DNA of 64,000 nt from SHLQ01 sp964517125 (GCA_964517125.1 CAZFBD010000010.1:19677-83676); one strand, 5' to 3'. Shown: positions 34,339 through 43,774, numbered from the stretch's first letter. Program-made: numbers and translations. Notes: generated by a model not told the origin, from the sequence alone.

Positions 34339-35082
34339 TCAGTTGACGGACTCCATGTAGGCCGCCCAGGCCCAGCCGACGAATCCGTTGTGGGTGACCT
34401 GCACCCAGGGACCCTCAGGACCACCGATCTTCTCGACCGTTGCGCCACCTGGAAGGAGGCCGATGATGTCGGAGTCCAGGGTGGGTTCGACTCGCATGTT
34501 CAGGCCTGCGCCCTCGGTCTTGCCAACCACCCGAAGGATCTCGCCGGTTGCTTCGGCTGGCTCCGACCCCAGGCTCTGCTCCACACCGGGCGGTGCGTAG
34601 GCGAGCAGGCTCGTGTAGACCCAGCCGGCGTAGACCCCGTACTCCACATGGGTCCATTCACCATGGCGGTTTCCGGTTGTGGGAATCACCGCGTCAGCCG
34701 GGATCGTGAGCAGTTCCCGATGCTGACGTCCTGGACCACCCCGGAGCACCAGTCCGATCGGTGAGGTCGAAACGACGAGCTCCGACCGATCGGCGATGTC
34801 ATCGGAAGCGACGCGGGAGGGAACGTCGGCGAACGCCAACGCTTCGGGAGCGGTCCCCGTCTCGTCGTAGTTCAGCGGCACGGTCGATTCGGGCAGCTCC
34901 GCTCGGTGCTCAGCGAGGCGTTCGGCCAGAGGGCGATCATCGTGAGTGAACGGACTACCGACTTCGGTGACCCGATCCCCGACACCACAGCCAACACAGA
35001 TGATGAGCGCGAACAGACAGGGAATCGCCCGTCGGCTCAGGGTGCGTGCTGCATGAAGATCCACATGGGCCTTTCGGCCCAA
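34339..35082 (-). CDS. lipoprotein with two bacterial SH3 domains
   Basis: 247 residues. A signal segment with lipobox LIICVGC marks a membrane-anchored lipoprotein. Two SH3b units follow: residues ~105-160 (PIGLVLRGGPGRQHRELLTI, WTHVEYGVYAGWVYTSLL) and ~185-245 (GLNMRVEPTLDSDIIGLLPGG, WVQVTHNGFVGWAWAAYME). SH3b domains usually bind peptidoglycan peptides, so a cell-envelope role is likely. The exact start is uncertain. Confidence 0.8.
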   Translation of the reverse strand: MGRKAHVDLHAARTLSRRAIPCLFALIICVGCGVGDRVTEVGSPFTHDDRPLAERLAEHRAELPESTVPLNYDETGTAPEALAFADVPSRVASDDIADRSELVVSTSPIGLVLRGGPGRQHRELLTIPADAVIPTTGNRHGEWTHVEYGVYAGWVYTSLLAYAPPGVEQSLGSEPAEATGEILRVVGKTEGAGLNMRVEPTLDSDIIGLLPGGATVEKIGGPEGPWVQVTHNGFVGWAWAAYMESVN

Positions 35083-35123
35083 GCAGCATCAAGTTGACCA
35101 GTGCGACGCGAATTGCCGAGCGC

Positions 35124-35786
35124 TCAGAGCAGCTCGTCGGCCAGTCGCATGAAGTTGGCGACACGCAGGTCGGCCGCCGGATAGCTGTCGGCGTAGGACA
35201 TGTGTGGTCGCTCGATGAACGCCGTCTTCAACCCGGCGTTTCGTGCACCCGCCAGATCCCAGTCGTGGCACGCCACCATCCACAAATCGGCTGGTTCGAT
35301 ACCCGCCACGGTCGCGGCGTGGAGGTACGGCGTGGGCCACGGCTTGTACACCTGCACCTGCTCCACCGAGACGATGTGGTCGAACAAGTCTGCGAGGCCG
35401 GCATTCCTGCACTGTCCCTCGACCATGTCCTGGCCGCTGTTGGTGAGGGCGATCGTGGTCCAGCCACCATCGCGAAGTCGTTCGAGACCCGCCGGGACTT
35501 CGGCGTACGGCTGAATGGAACCGATGGCCGTTGCCACAGCAGCGAAGGCATCGGCCGGCGGAGTGGTCGCCTGGGTGTCGGCAACGGCGTCGAAGGAGTG
35601 CTTCGCCAACGTGCCGAACGGCAGGAACTCCCCCGTCACCGTGGTTGCCATGGACAGTTGCAGAAGCTTCTGAAACCAAACGGTGAAACCGCCAGCATCG
35701 GCGAGATGTTCGTCGACGACCGCTCGGACGGGCGCGAGGTCGAGCGTCGTTTCATTCATGTCGAAGGCGATGACACGGGCACTCAT
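35124..35786 (-). CDS. haloacid dehalogenase type II
   Basis: 220 residues from ATG 35786, which overlaps the preceding crotonase stop (ATGA). HAD motifs: nucleophile region VIAFDMNETTLDL (DxNxT), motif II IALTNSG, Lys in VQVYKPWPTPYLHA and WMVACHDWDLAGARNAG for the acidic motif. Cap-domain pattern matches L-2-haloacid dehalogenases. Substrate unproven; other small phosphate or halide esters are possible. Coupled translation suggests it works with the upstream enoyl-CoA hydratase-like enzyme. Confidence 0.88.
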   Translation of the reverse strand: MSARVIAFDMNETTLDLAPVRAVVDEHLADAGGFTVWFQKLLQLSMATTVTGEFLPFGTLAKHSFDAVADTQATTPPADAFAAVATAIGSIQPYAEVPAGLERLRDGGWTTIALTNSGQDMVEGQCRNAGLADLFDHIVSVEQVQVYKPWPTPYLHAATVAGIEPADLWMVACHDWDLAGARNAGLKTAFIERPHMSYADSYPAADLRVANFMRLADELL

Positions 35787-36586
35787 GGCGAACCGAAGTC
35801 TCCGCCACGACCCGCCCCCTCGGCGAACCTGCGAGCACCGGCGATGCCTTCGGCAGCGACCATTGCCTTGCCGTTCACGAACTCCTGCTCCAGTGCGTCC
35901 CGCATCGGCAGACCGTGCTGTGCCTTGGCCGACGCAACATCGGCCCGCATGCACTCCTGGGGGAACCGGGCGATCTCGTGCGCCAGTTGTTCAGCGCGTG
36001 CGCGGGCTTCGCCTTCGGGGACCACGTACTCACACAGGCCAATACGTTCACACTCGTCGGCCATCACCTGACGTCCCGTCATGATGAGATCGAGCGCCCG
36101 GCCCTGCCCGACCATCCGGGGAAGCCGCACGGTGCCGCCATCGATCAGCGGAACACCCCAACGGCGGCAGTACACCCCCATGTAGGCGGTCTCCTCCATG
36201 ACCCGAATGTCGGCCCACATGGCCAGCTCCATACCGCCAGCAACCGCGGGTCCGGCGACCGCAGCAATCACCGGCTTGGAAAGTTCGAGTCGGCTTGGCC
36301 CCATGGGCCCACGGGAATGCCCCGAGTCGGTGGAGCGATCGAACCTCAGCACGCTCACACCATCGTCATCGTCGTCCATGGCGGCTGCGTCCTTCAGGTC
36401 CCAGCCGGCGCAGAATGCTCCACCCTCCCCCCAGAACACGGCGACGGAGGCAGTCTCGTCCTCGTCGAACTCCACGAACGCCTCGAACAGCTCACGGGCG
36501 TGCTGTGCGTTCATTGCGTTTCGGGCCTCGTACCTGGAATGGATGATCGTCCAGACCGGGCCGTCCTTGTCGACACGTACCGTCAT
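35783..36586 (-). CDS. enoyl-CoA hydratase/isomerase (crotonase) family
   Basis: 267 residues from ATG 36586 with AAAGGGG upstream. RYEARNAMNAQHARELFEAF and FWGEGGAFCAGWDLKDAA form the oxyanion region; KPVIAAVAGPAVAGGMELAMWADIRV the central core; YCRRWGVPLIDGGTVRLPRMVG the active-site loop, with Asp-Gly rather than the Glu of the hydratase branch. A crotonase of unassigned reaction. Upstream of the dehalogenase, with overlapping stop and start. Confidence 0.88.
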   Translation of the reverse strand: MTVRVDKDGPVWTIIHSRYEARNAMNAQHARELFEAFVEFDEDETASVAVFWGEGGAFCAGWDLKDAAAMDDDDDGVSVLRFDRSTDSGHSRGPMGPSRLELSKPVIAAVAGPAVAGGMELAMWADIRVMEETAYMGVYCRRWGVPLIDGGTVRLPRMVGQGRALDLIMTGRQVMADECERIGLCEYVVPEGEARARAEQLAHEIARFPQECMRADVASAKAQHGLPMRDALEQEFVNGKAMVAAEGIAGARRFAEGAGRGGDFGSP

Positions 36587-36602
36587 GTTCCCCTTTTGTG
36601 GT

Positions 36603-37766
36603 TCAGAGCTCGGAGGCGAGCGCATGGGCAAGCCGCTCGTAGTCCTCACGTGTGTTGTACTGCTGGGCGGAGACCCGAAGCAAACGATGTGGTGCTTCGG
36701 GCCAGGTGAAGACCGGCACTTCGATCGCCCAGGTGTCGTGCAACGCCAGCGTGAGTTCGTCGAAGATCCCACCCGTCGATGTGGCGGGCGTGGGGACGGG
36801 TAGCGCGGCGATGGAACCGATCATGGAGTCCGGGGCCGGCGGGGCCACCTGCATCGCGGCTGCCACGATGTCGCGGCCTTCGAGCACCAGACGGTGGTTC
36901 TGCTGGCGGATCCCCTCCCACCCCTGTGGGTGGTGGTCGTCCATGACCTGCAGTGCCGTTGCGACGCTGAGACGGGCTGACGGATCGTCGGTGCCCGTCC
37001 AGTCGAAGAGTGCGTGGAACCGACTGCCGCTGTTGGGCCAGCCGTTGTTGTAGCCATGGCTGACGACCGCTGCGTGCATCTGGTCCCGATGGCGTTCTGC
37101 CACATGCAGGAAGGCAGCACCCTTCGGCGAGCACAGCCACTTGTGGCAGTTGGCCGTGTAGAACGACGCGCCGATGGCCTGCAGATCGACGGGCAGCATG
37201 CCCGGCGCATGGGCGCCGTCGATCAGCACCGGGATGTCGGGCTCCAGGCGTGCCGTGATCTCGACGACGGGCAGCACGATGCCCGTGGCCGACGTGACAT
37301 GGTCCAACATCACAAGCACAGTCTTGTCCGTGATCGCTGCCATGACGGCGTCGACAACCGTGTCGGGGCCATCGATGGGGAACGGAATCTCGGCGACCCG
37401 AATGGACCCGCCGATCTGCGCCGCCGTCACCTCGGCCGCGTTGCGGCAGGCGTTGTACGTGTGGTCGGTCAGCAGAATCTCGCCGCCTTGCGGCAGCACA
37501 TGCTCCAGCGAACGAAGCACCGAGTTCACGCCGTAGGTTGCGTTCTGTACGAACACGAACCCGTCGGTGTCGGCACCAACGAAGTCTGCGAGTGCGGCGC
37601 GGGAGCGTTCGAGCGCCGGCTGGTACGTGTGCAACATGAAGGCAACCGGGTTGCGCTCCATCTGTGCCTGGAACTCGGCCTGCACGTCAAGGACCTGCGA
37701 CGGGCAGGCGCCGAACGACCCGTGATTGAGATGCGTGACGTCGGGGTCAAGCGTCCAGCTGGCCAT
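36603..37766 (-). CDS. class V aminotransferase, isopenicillin-N-epimerase-like
   Basis: 387 residues. THLNHGSFGACPSQVL at the N-terminus, VQNATYGVNSVL, VLIDGAHAPGM with the PLP Asp, and NCHKWLCSPKGAAFLHV with the PLP Lys are the family signature; the ending LRVSAQQYNTREDYERLAHA is also typical. Members include IPN epimerases, hercynylcysteine lyases and cysteine desulfurase-like enzymes. Reaction not assignable. Same strand as the crotonase, 16 bases away. Confidence 0.88.
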   Translation of the reverse strand: MASWTLDPDVTHLNHGSFGACPSQVLDVQAEFQAQMERNPVAFMLHTYQPALERSRAALADFVGADTDGFVFVQNATYGVNSVLRSLEHVLPQGGEILLTDHTYNACRNAAEVTAAQIGGSIRVAEIPFPIDGPDTVVDAVMAAITDKTVLVMLDHVTSATGIVLPVVEITARLEPDIPVLIDGAHAPGMLPVDLQAIGASFYTANCHKWLCSPKGAAFLHVAERHRDQMHAAVVSHGYNNGWPNSGSRFHALFDWTGTDDPSARLSVATALQVMDDHHPQGWEGIRQQNHRLVLEGRDIVAAAMQVAPPAPDSMIGSIAALPVPTPATSTGGIFDELTLALHDTWAIEVPVFTWPEAPHRLLRVSAQQYNTREDYERLAHALASEL

Positions 37767-37794
37767 ACCTTTCCCCCGACGTCCCGGCAGTTAC

Positions 37795-39246
37795 CTACGC
37801 GCTCCAGCCGGAGACGGACTTGATCTCGAGGAACTCCTCGAGACCCCAGACGCCACCTTCCCGGCCGTTGCCCGACTGTCCGTATCCGCCGAACGGGGAT
37901 CCGGCGCCACGCGGGCGGCCATTCATCTCAACCATTCCCGACCGCAGCTGACGAGCAACACGGCGTGCCTTGTCCTCGTCGGTGGTCTGGACGTAGTTGG
38001 TCAGGCCGTACGGGGTGTCGTTCGCGATTGCGATGGCTTCCTCTTCGGTGTCGAACGGCATCATGGAGAGCACCGGACCGAAGATCTCCTCGTTGGCGAT
38101 CGTCATGTCGGTGGTGACATCGGCGAAGACCGTGGGCTTCACGAAGTAGCCGTTGTCGAGACCATCGGGCCGACCCTGGCCACCGGCGAGGAGCCGTGCG
38201 CCTTCCTGCTCACCGGTTGCGATGAGCGCCTGGATCTTGTCGTACTGCATCTGCGATACGACCGGGCCAATGTGGCGGCCCTCGGAAGCCGAACGGTCCA
38301 CCGCGGTCTTCTGTGCCACGGCCTGCGCCGTCTCCACCGCTGCGTCGTAGATGGAACGTTCGACGAGCATGCGGGTTGGGGCATTGCACGACTGGCCACT
38401 GTTGCCGAAGCAGTCGCGGACGCCACGGGTCACGGCCTTCTCATCGGCGTCAGCGAAGATGATGTTCGCGCCCTTGCCACCAAGTTCCAGCGCCACACGC
38501 TTCACCGAGTCGGCTGCGTTCTTCGTGATCAACGCACCGGCGCGGGTGGAGCCGGTGAACGAGACCATGTCGACGTCGGCGTGTCCGGAGAGCTGGGTGC
38601 CCACGCCGGGTCCGTCGCCGTTGACCATGTTGAAGACGCCCGGGGGGAACCCCGCTTCGTCCATCATTTCGGCGAACAGTGCCGACGACAGCGGTGCGAC
38701 CTCGGATGGCTTCAGCACCATCGTGCAGCCGGCGCCGACCGCTGGTCCGACCTTGAGCGTCACCTGGTTCATGGGCCAGTTCCACGGGGTGATCATGGCC
38801 ACCACACCAACCGGCTCCTTCAGGATCATGTCGCCGGGCGCGTGATCGCCGAGTGGCTCCTCGAACGAGAAGCTCTTGAGCGTCTCGATGGTGTTCCGCA
38901 GGTGCCAGGCGCCAGCGCCAGCCTGCGCGCTCATGGCCATGGAGATGGGGGCGCCCATCTCGAGCGAAATGGCCTGACCCATTTCGCCGGCGCGTGCCTC
39001 GTAGATGTCGGCCAGCTTCTCCAGCATGGCGATGCGGTCTTCAACCGGAGTCTGGCTCCAGCTTGGGAACGCGGCGCGGGCGGCGGCGACCGCGGCGTTG
39101 GTGTCGTCTTCGCTTCCGAGCGAGATCACGGCACATGCCTGCTCGGTGGACGGGTCGATGACCTCGAGGTCATTGGGGGTGGAAGGATCCACCCAGGCTC
39201 CGTTGATGTAGAACTGTCGACGATCGAGGAGCTGGTCGTTGCTCAT
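37795..39246 (-). CDS. aldehyde dehydrogenase family protein
   Basis: 483 residues. ITPWNWPMNQ and FTGSTRAG bind NAD; LELGGKGANI holds the general-base Glu and GQSCNAPTRM the catalytic Cys; EEIFGPVLS and SPFGGYGQSGNGREGG close the domain. Full length and motif order make it a standard NAD(P)-dependent aldehyde dehydrogenase of unknown substrate. 28 bases upstream of the aminotransferase on the same strand. Confidence 0.92.
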   Translation of the reverse strand: MSNDQLLDRRQFYINGAWVDPSTPNDLEVIDPSTEQACAVISLGSEDDTNAAVAAARAAFPSWSQTPVEDRIAMLEKLADIYEARAGEMGQAISLEMGAPISMAMSAQAGAGAWHLRNTIETLKSFSFEEPLGDHAPGDMILKEPVGVVAMITPWNWPMNQVTLKVGPAVGAGCTMVLKPSEVAPLSSALFAEMMDEAGFPPGVFNMVNGDGPGVGTQLSGHADVDMVSFTGSTRAGALITKNAADSVKRVALELGGKGANIIFADADEKAVTRGVRDCFGNSGQSCNAPTRMLVERSIYDAAVETAQAVAQKTAVDRSASEGRHIGPVVSQMQYDKIQALIATGEQEGARLLAGGQGRPDGLDNGYFVKPTVFADVTTDMTIANEEIFGPVLSMMPFDTEEEAIAIANDTPYGLTNYVQTTDEDKARRVARQLRSGMVEMNGRPRGAGSPFGGYGQSGNGREGGVWGLEEFLEIKSVSGWSA

Positions 39247-39324
39247 TGTTGGTGTGCTTCTCCGTTGGAACGGCTCGCTACGGTGCGAACGCTGATACCT
39301 GAGTGTGCCACAACGCTGAAGGGT

Positions 39325-39720
39325 TCAGATCGCCTCTTTGAGCAGGTCTGACTGCTCGCCCGGATGGAGCCAGCTGATGATCAGATCGAGCAGAACCAGC
39401 AGTGTCGTGCGGGCCGGCTCCAGGGTTCGAGCGTCGCACTCGACCATGGGGATTCCCGCATCGATGTTCAGCGCCGATCGGATCTCGGCAATTCTGTGGT
39501 CGACGATCCCATCGAACCGGTTGGCCGCCACCGCGAACGGAATCTGGTGGCAACCACGAACTTGACCGACAAGCATGTCGGCGGACTCGAAGCGGAGCGC
39601 GCCATGGTCGAGCGTGGTCCGTGGCAGATCGTCTGGAGCGACATCGTCGGAGGTATCGGCTCGGGTGGCGACCTCGGCTGGTGTGTCTCGGACCCCACGC
39701 TTCGTGAACCCGCGACGAAC
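39325..39720 (-). pseudogene. remnant of a roadblock-cluster small GTPase
   Basis: An open frame from 39720 to 39325 reads a weak N-terminal segment (PAEVATRADTSDDVAPDD, then RTTLDHGAL) joined directly to the C-terminal half of a CvnD/MglA-like GTPase: IPFAVAANRFDGIVDHRI, IRSALNIDAGIPMVECDAR and LVLLDLIISWLHP. The middle part with the switch regions and the G3 DxxG motif is missing, and no P-loop GxxGxGKT is visible. No start codon occurs except ATG 39576. The usual neighbours (roadblock, DUF742, sensor kinase) are absent. It looks like a deletion remnant. Confidence 0.55.
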
Positions 39721-39764
39721 GAGGCGTCGAACCGGGTTCGAACGTGATCGCCTAGGTTGGCCGC

Positions 39765-40121
39765 ATGTCCATCACCCGCATGCACACCGGCGAACGCGCC
39801 AGCTCCATCGTCATCCACAACGGCGTCGTTCATTTGGCTGGTCTGGTTGCCGAAGACCCGACCGCTGACATTCAGGAGCAGACCCGCTCCACGCTGCGTC
39901 GCGTCGATGCGATGTTGGCCGACGCGGGCACCACTCGTGAGCACCTTTTGTCCGCCACGATCTTCCTTCGGGACATCGACAATGACTTTGCTCCCATGAA
40001 CGAGGTCTGGAATGCATGGGTTCCAACAGGGCATGCACCGGCCAGGGCGTGCGTCGAAGCGCACATGGCCCGGTCTGCGCTGCTTGTCGAAATCTGCATC
40101 ATCGCTGCGCTCCCCGACTGA
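39765..40121 (+). CDS. RidA/YjgF/UK114 family protein
   Basis: 118 residues. NGVVHLAGLVAEDPTADI, STLRRVDAMLADAGT, SATIFLRDIDNDFAPMNEVW and APARACVEAHMA are family hallmarks, with the Arg in PARACVE that binds the carboxylate of 2-aminoacrylate. RidA proteins deaminate reactive enamines; a YoaB-like subgroup fits the YLxD-type middle. Convergent with the NUDIX gene. Confidence 0.9.
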   Translation: MSITRMHTGERASSIVIHNGVVHLAGLVAEDPTADIQEQTRSTLRRVDAMLADAGTTREHLLSATIFLRDIDNDFAPMNEVWNAWVPTGHAPARACVEAHMARSALLVEICIIAALPD

Positions 40122-40136
40122 CGCACCGGTTCGGGA

Positions 40137-40604
40137 TCAGCCGGCCAGTGCGGCGACGAGCCGGTCGACGAGTGGGGCCTGCGACTTGGTGAGCAGCTCC
40201 CGCGCCTCGGCCAACAGCACCCACGCGGCCCGGTCGATCTCCGGGAAGGCTTGTATTGTCCCGGACTTTGGCGGCCACTCCATCTCAAAGGTGTTGCTGT
40301 GCGCTGCGTCGGCGTCGAAGTCGCCCTGGCGGGCGAACACCCTGATGGCCTTGTTGCCTGACGTCACCGAGCCGAGGTCAACGGTGGCTCCTGTGGGCGC
40401 AGCAGATCCCATCTCTTCGGCGAACTCGCGCTCGGCAACGGCAAGGTGATCGGTCTCGCCGGCATCGTGCAGCCCCTTGGGAATGGACCACGCTCCGGCG
40501 TTCTTCTTCGCCCAGAAGGGTCCACCCATGTGCCCGAGCAGCACGACCCGCTCACCGGACGAGTTGATCCGATGCAACAGCAGACCTGAGCTCTCGACCG
40601 TCAT
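40137..40604 (-). CDS. NUDIX hydrolase
   Basis: 155 residues from ATG 40604. SSGLLLHRINSSGERVVLLG, FWAKKNAGAWSIPKG and the NUDIX box GLHDAGETDHLAVAEREF continuing AEEMG. The box has one residue more than the GX5EX7REUXEE consensus between the first Glu and REF, an unusual detail. Family members hydrolyse nucleoside diphosphate derivatives. Its gene starts four bases after the oxidoreductase stop, so the two are probably one transcript. Confidence 0.82.
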   Translation of the reverse strand: MTVESSGLLLHRINSSGERVVLLGHMGGPFWAKKNAGAWSIPKGLHDAGETDHLAVAEREFAEEMGSAAPTGATVDLGSVTSGNKAIRVFARQGDFDADAAHSNTFEMEWPPKSGTIQAFPEIDRAAWVLLAEARELLTKSQAPLVDRLVAALAG

Positions 40605-40608
40605 GGTG

Positions 40609-41706
40609 TCAGGTGATGGCCACGGGACAGCCGCCGGTCTCGCCACTCTCGACGGCAGCGTCGAGCACCTTCTGAACAGCGAGCCCTTCGGCGAAACTCG
40701 GTTCGACCTGCGTGCCCGCCTCGATCGCTGTGATCCAGGCGCGAGTCATCGCATTCGTTGTGCGGAAGACGTCGCGGTACGTGTCGTGCACGTTGTCTCG
40801 TCGAACGTCGCCCCAGATGTCGTCGGGGATCGGGAGTGGGCTCCGTGTGTTGTCGCCCTTCTTCATACCAGACACGTCCTGGATGGTGTCCCAATCGCAG
40901 TGGGCGTAGATGGTGCCCTCGGTGCCATGGATTTCGAGTTGGTGGTTCTGCGAGAAGTTGCCGCCCTCCCAGCACACCGAACTCACCTGGATCACTCCGT
41001 AGGCGCCTGAGGCGTAGCGCACGTTCATGACCGCCGAGTCTTCGAGTGGCTCGTAGTCGGATCCGTCGGGACGAGGGCCACGTTCCACAAAGGTCGATGA
41101 CAGCGTGGAGACCGAGGTCTCGGCCTCGCCCATGAGCCAGCGGGCCAGGTGGATCCAGTGCGAACCAATGTCACCAATGATGCCGGAACCGGCGATCCCT
41201 TTGTCGAATCGCCAGGAGTAGCTCGTGTCGAATCCGAAGCTGGTGTAGTAGCGCGCGTTGATGTGCAACGGTTGCCCGACGTAGCCGTCGGCGACCAGTT
41301 GCCGAACCCAACGGTTGACCGGCATGTAGTGGTAGGTGAACGGCACCATCGTGATGGCACCCTTGTCCTTGGCCAGGGCCGCCATGCGCTCAGCTTCGGC
41401 CACGTTCAACCCAAGCGGCTTCTCACACAACACGTGGACATCCGCGTTCAGCGCGGCGATCGAGAGATCGTGGTGGCTGTCGTTGGCTGTTGCGACGACC
41501 ACGGCGTCAAGGTCCGCTTCGCGCAGCATCTGTTCGGGGTCGGTGTAGACCTGCGGCACCGACCACGTGTCAGCGAAGGCTTGCGCCGGCGCTTCCCGCC
41601 GACCGCACACGGCAACCAATTCGGCATCGGGATGCGCGGTGATGGGTGGCGCATAGATGGTGTCTGCCCACCAGCTCGTTCCAAAGATTCCTACGCGTAC
41701 GGTCAT
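40609..41706 (-). CDS. Gfo/Idh/MocA family oxidoreductase
   Basis: 365 residues from ATG 41706. NAD-binding VRVGIFGTSWWADTIYAPPI, VATANDSHHDLSIAAL, VLCEKPLGLNVAEAERMA with the catalytic EKP Lys, and DIGSHWIHLARWLMG with the conserved His. Sugar, inositol or related polyol dehydrogenase or oxidoreductase; substrate unknown. Confidence 0.9.
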   Translation of the reverse strand: MTVRVGIFGTSWWADTIYAPPITAHPDAELVAVCGRREAPAQAFADTWSVPQVYTDPEQMLREADLDAVVVATANDSHHDLSIAALNADVHVLCEKPLGLNVAEAERMAALAKDKGAITMVPFTYHYMPVNRWVRQLVADGYVGQPLHINARYYTSFGFDTSYSWRFDKGIAGSGIIGDIGSHWIHLARWLMGEAETSVSTLSSTFVERGPRPDGSDYEPLEDSAVMNVRYASGAYGVIQVSSVCWEGGNFSQNHQLEIHGTEGTIYAHCDWDTIQDVSGMKKGDNTRSPLPIPDDIWGDVRRDNVHDTYRDVFRTTNAMTRAWITAIEAGTQVEPSFAEGLAVQKVLDAAVESGETGGCPVAIT

Positions 41707-41830
41707 GCAGCCATCCTGCCCGATGAATGCTGGTCTCGGACACCTTCGGGGACGCCACACCAACCAGAACACACCCGGCCCTCCAGCACTACATTCCCTT
41801 CATCGACTCACAGCACGGAGAGGACAGGAC

Positions 41831-42004
41831 ATGAACTGGCTCAAGAAGGCCTGGCAGAAACTGATCACCACCTCCACAACCCCGACCGAACCTGCCCCGA
41901 GCATGTTCAGCGCCGATGCCCATCGGGCGGCCGGCGACAGGGAACGGGACTACGAAATGGCGATGGCCAAAGCGAAGGAACAGGCGCGTCGCAGCGCGAT
42001 GTGA
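41831..42004 (+). CDS. 57-residue hypothetical protein
   Basis: ATG 41831 is preceded by a good ribosome binding site (AGAGGACAGG, seven bases away). MNWLKKAWQKLITT is an amphipathic cationic helix, then a Thr/Pro-rich stretch, then an Ala/Arg/Glu-rich helix ending AKAKEQARRSAM. No family recognised. The start signals and codon use are better than those of surrounding shadow frames. Confidence 0.5.
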   Translation: MNWLKKAWQKLITTSTTPTEPAPSMFSADAHRAAGDRERDYEMAMAKAKEQARRSAM

Positions 42005-42013
42005 GTCCCAGAC

Positions 42014-43717
42014 TCAGTCCAGGAGAGCGCCCAGGATCTCGGGAATCCACTCCCCCGTGCCCTGGTCCCATGCCCCGAACTCGCCGTTGAGTTCGAAGTA
42101 GGCCCATCCCGCGTCATTCTGCTCGGCGAGGTTCCGGATCGTTCGCGTCCAGTCCTCCCGAGACTGCGGATCGGTGGGGTCGCCGTCGGGGTCGAGTGTT
42201 CCGAATTCGCCGATGTACAGCGGCACGCCTTGTCGATCTGCCCATTCGGCAGCACCGCTGATCATCTCGTCGAGGGCCTCGTATTGGCTGACGATCAGTT
42301 CGTCGCACGCCTGGGCGCACAGTGCGAGCCGGCTGATGGTGGTGGAGCCCGGCGCCTCGGACTGGATGGCCAGGGTGCCGATCGTTCCGCAGGCAGACAG
42401 ATCTGCTGTTCCGTTGCCGCCTCCGGAAGGTTCGATGTCGACCACCACAGCTGATCGCGTTTCGTAGTTGCATAGGGCGAGCAGACCTTCGACGCTGCCA
42501 GAGGTCTCGAGAATGAGCTGACGGTGTTCAGCCGCTGCACTGGTTTCAGCGAGCATGGCCAGGGCGGAATAGTCCCGTCCAAAGTCGACGGTGAGGCCGG
42601 CCCGGCTCGGCGTGACGTCGATGCCCCACGAACGATCGAGCCAGTCGAGAGCGACGGTGGCATCGTCCGGTCGCCAGGTGACTCCTGTGGGCGGAAGCGG
42701 ATCCACGAAGACGGCGCCCTGATGGGTGAAGTCCTGCGGGTCGTACGTGTGGATGGTGGCGACGATGTTCGGGTCGGCTGGCAGCCGGAGGTTGTCGAGC
42801 CGGCTGGCGTGGTTGTAGCCGACCGGGCCGATGATCACGGTCCGCACGGGGTTGGTCCTGCGCACGACAGCGAGGGCGTCGGCCGCAAGGTCGTTCCAGA
42901 GCTCGGGTTGAGCAGTGAGCTCGTCGATGGGTTCGTTGAGCAGCTCGAACACAACGGTGTCCGGCTCGGACTGATACCGCACAGCAATCTGATCCCAGAT
43001 GGCCAGGAAGCGAACCCGCTGCGTCAGCGGATTCACCATGAGCTCTTCGAAGAAGTGAACATCGATCACGATGCTGAGTTCGGCGGCCGTTGCCATGGCA
43101 ATGACCCTGTCGACCTCGGCCGCGAACGCTTCGTCGATGCGGTACTCGGGCGCTGGGCCGGTGTAGGCAGACCAGGCGATGGGAATGCGGACATGGTCGA
43201 AGCCGGCTTCGGCGACCAACGGGAAGAAGGACGGCTCAATGCTCGTTCCCCAGCTTCCTCTCGGCGTCACCTCCAGGTCGCCCGCCAGGTTGATGCCGCG
43301 AAGGAGGCTCGGCCCAGTGCTGGCACTCGGGGCGACCTCGACCTGCTGCGATTCGATAGTTGCCTCATTGACGGCAACCGTTGGAGCGGTTCCAAAATAG
43401 AGGTTGGCAACACCGTTGCAACCCCGAGGGTTGGCGTCGACGGTGTCCGCTATGACATCCCATTCGACAGGGTTGAAGTAGCCGTCCCGTGCCTCGATGG
43501 AACTTCTGCACTCCGGAGACAGCCACTCGCTCTCGCCTTCGATGATCGCCCAGCCCGCGTCATTGCCGGCAATCGTCACAAGCCAGACCGCAACGGATGC
43601 CGTCTGTGCACCCGCCGGTTCCAGAGTGGGCCGAACCGCTGTTGCGAGTGGTGAAGCGATGAATGCGATGACGGCGATCACAATGGTTGCGATGGCCAGG
43701 TTGGCGTGTTTTCCCAT
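42014..43717 (-). CDS. secreted glycoside hydrolase family 5 protein
   Basis: 567 residues from ATG 43717. An N-terminal signal anchor (IATIVIAVIAFIASPLATA) and a cysteine-containing module come before the GH5 barrel at about residue 135: LLRGINLAGDLE, FDHVRIPIAWSAYTG, VIDVHFFEELM, VVFELLNEPIDE with the acid/base Glu, ATIHTYDPQDFTHQGA, and LYIGEFGTL with the nucleophile Glu. Between the last two lies an insert of about 170 residues not usual in simple GH5 enzymes. Likely endoglucanase or mannanase-type; exported. Its 5' end lies just beside the N-run. Confidence 0.88.
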   Translation of the reverse strand: MGKHANLAIATIVIAVIAFIASPLATAVRPTLEPAGAQTASVAVWLVTIAGNDAGWAIIEGESEWLSPECRSSIEARDGYFNPVEWDVIADTVDANPRGCNGVANLYFGTAPTVAVNEATIESQQVEVAPSASTGPSLLRGINLAGDLEVTPRGSWGTSIEPSFFPLVAEAGFDHVRIPIAWSAYTGPAPEYRIDEAFAAEVDRVIAMATAAELSIVIDVHFFEELMVNPLTQRVRFLAIWDQIAVRYQSEPDTVVFELLNEPIDELTAQPELWNDLAADALAVVRRTNPVRTVIIGPVGYNHASRLDNLRLPADPNIVATIHTYDPQDFTHQGAVFVDPLPPTGVTWRPDDATVALDWLDRSWGIDVTPSRAGLTVDFGRDYSALAMLAETSAAAEHRQLILETSGSVEGLLALCNYETRSAVVVDIEPSGGGNGTADLSACGTIGTLAIQSEAPGSTTISRLALCAQACDELIVSQYEALDEMISGAAEWADRQGVPLYIGEFGTLDPDGDPTDPQSREDWTRTIRNLAEQNDAGWAYFELNGEFGAWDQGTGEWIPEILGALLD

Positions 43718-43719
43718 AC

Positions 43720-43774
43720 CGCAAACGGTACGGATGACCGCTGCGGGCAACCGGACGTCAACCGGACGTTTCGG
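43720..43774 (+). repeat. 55-bp copy left of the N-run
   Basis: Bases 43720-43774 (CGCAAACGGTACGG...GACGTTTCGG) are identical to 43875-43929. The two copies abut the two ends of the 100-N run, as expected when two contigs share a terminal k-mer and a scaffolder leaves them unmerged. Confidence 0.9.
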
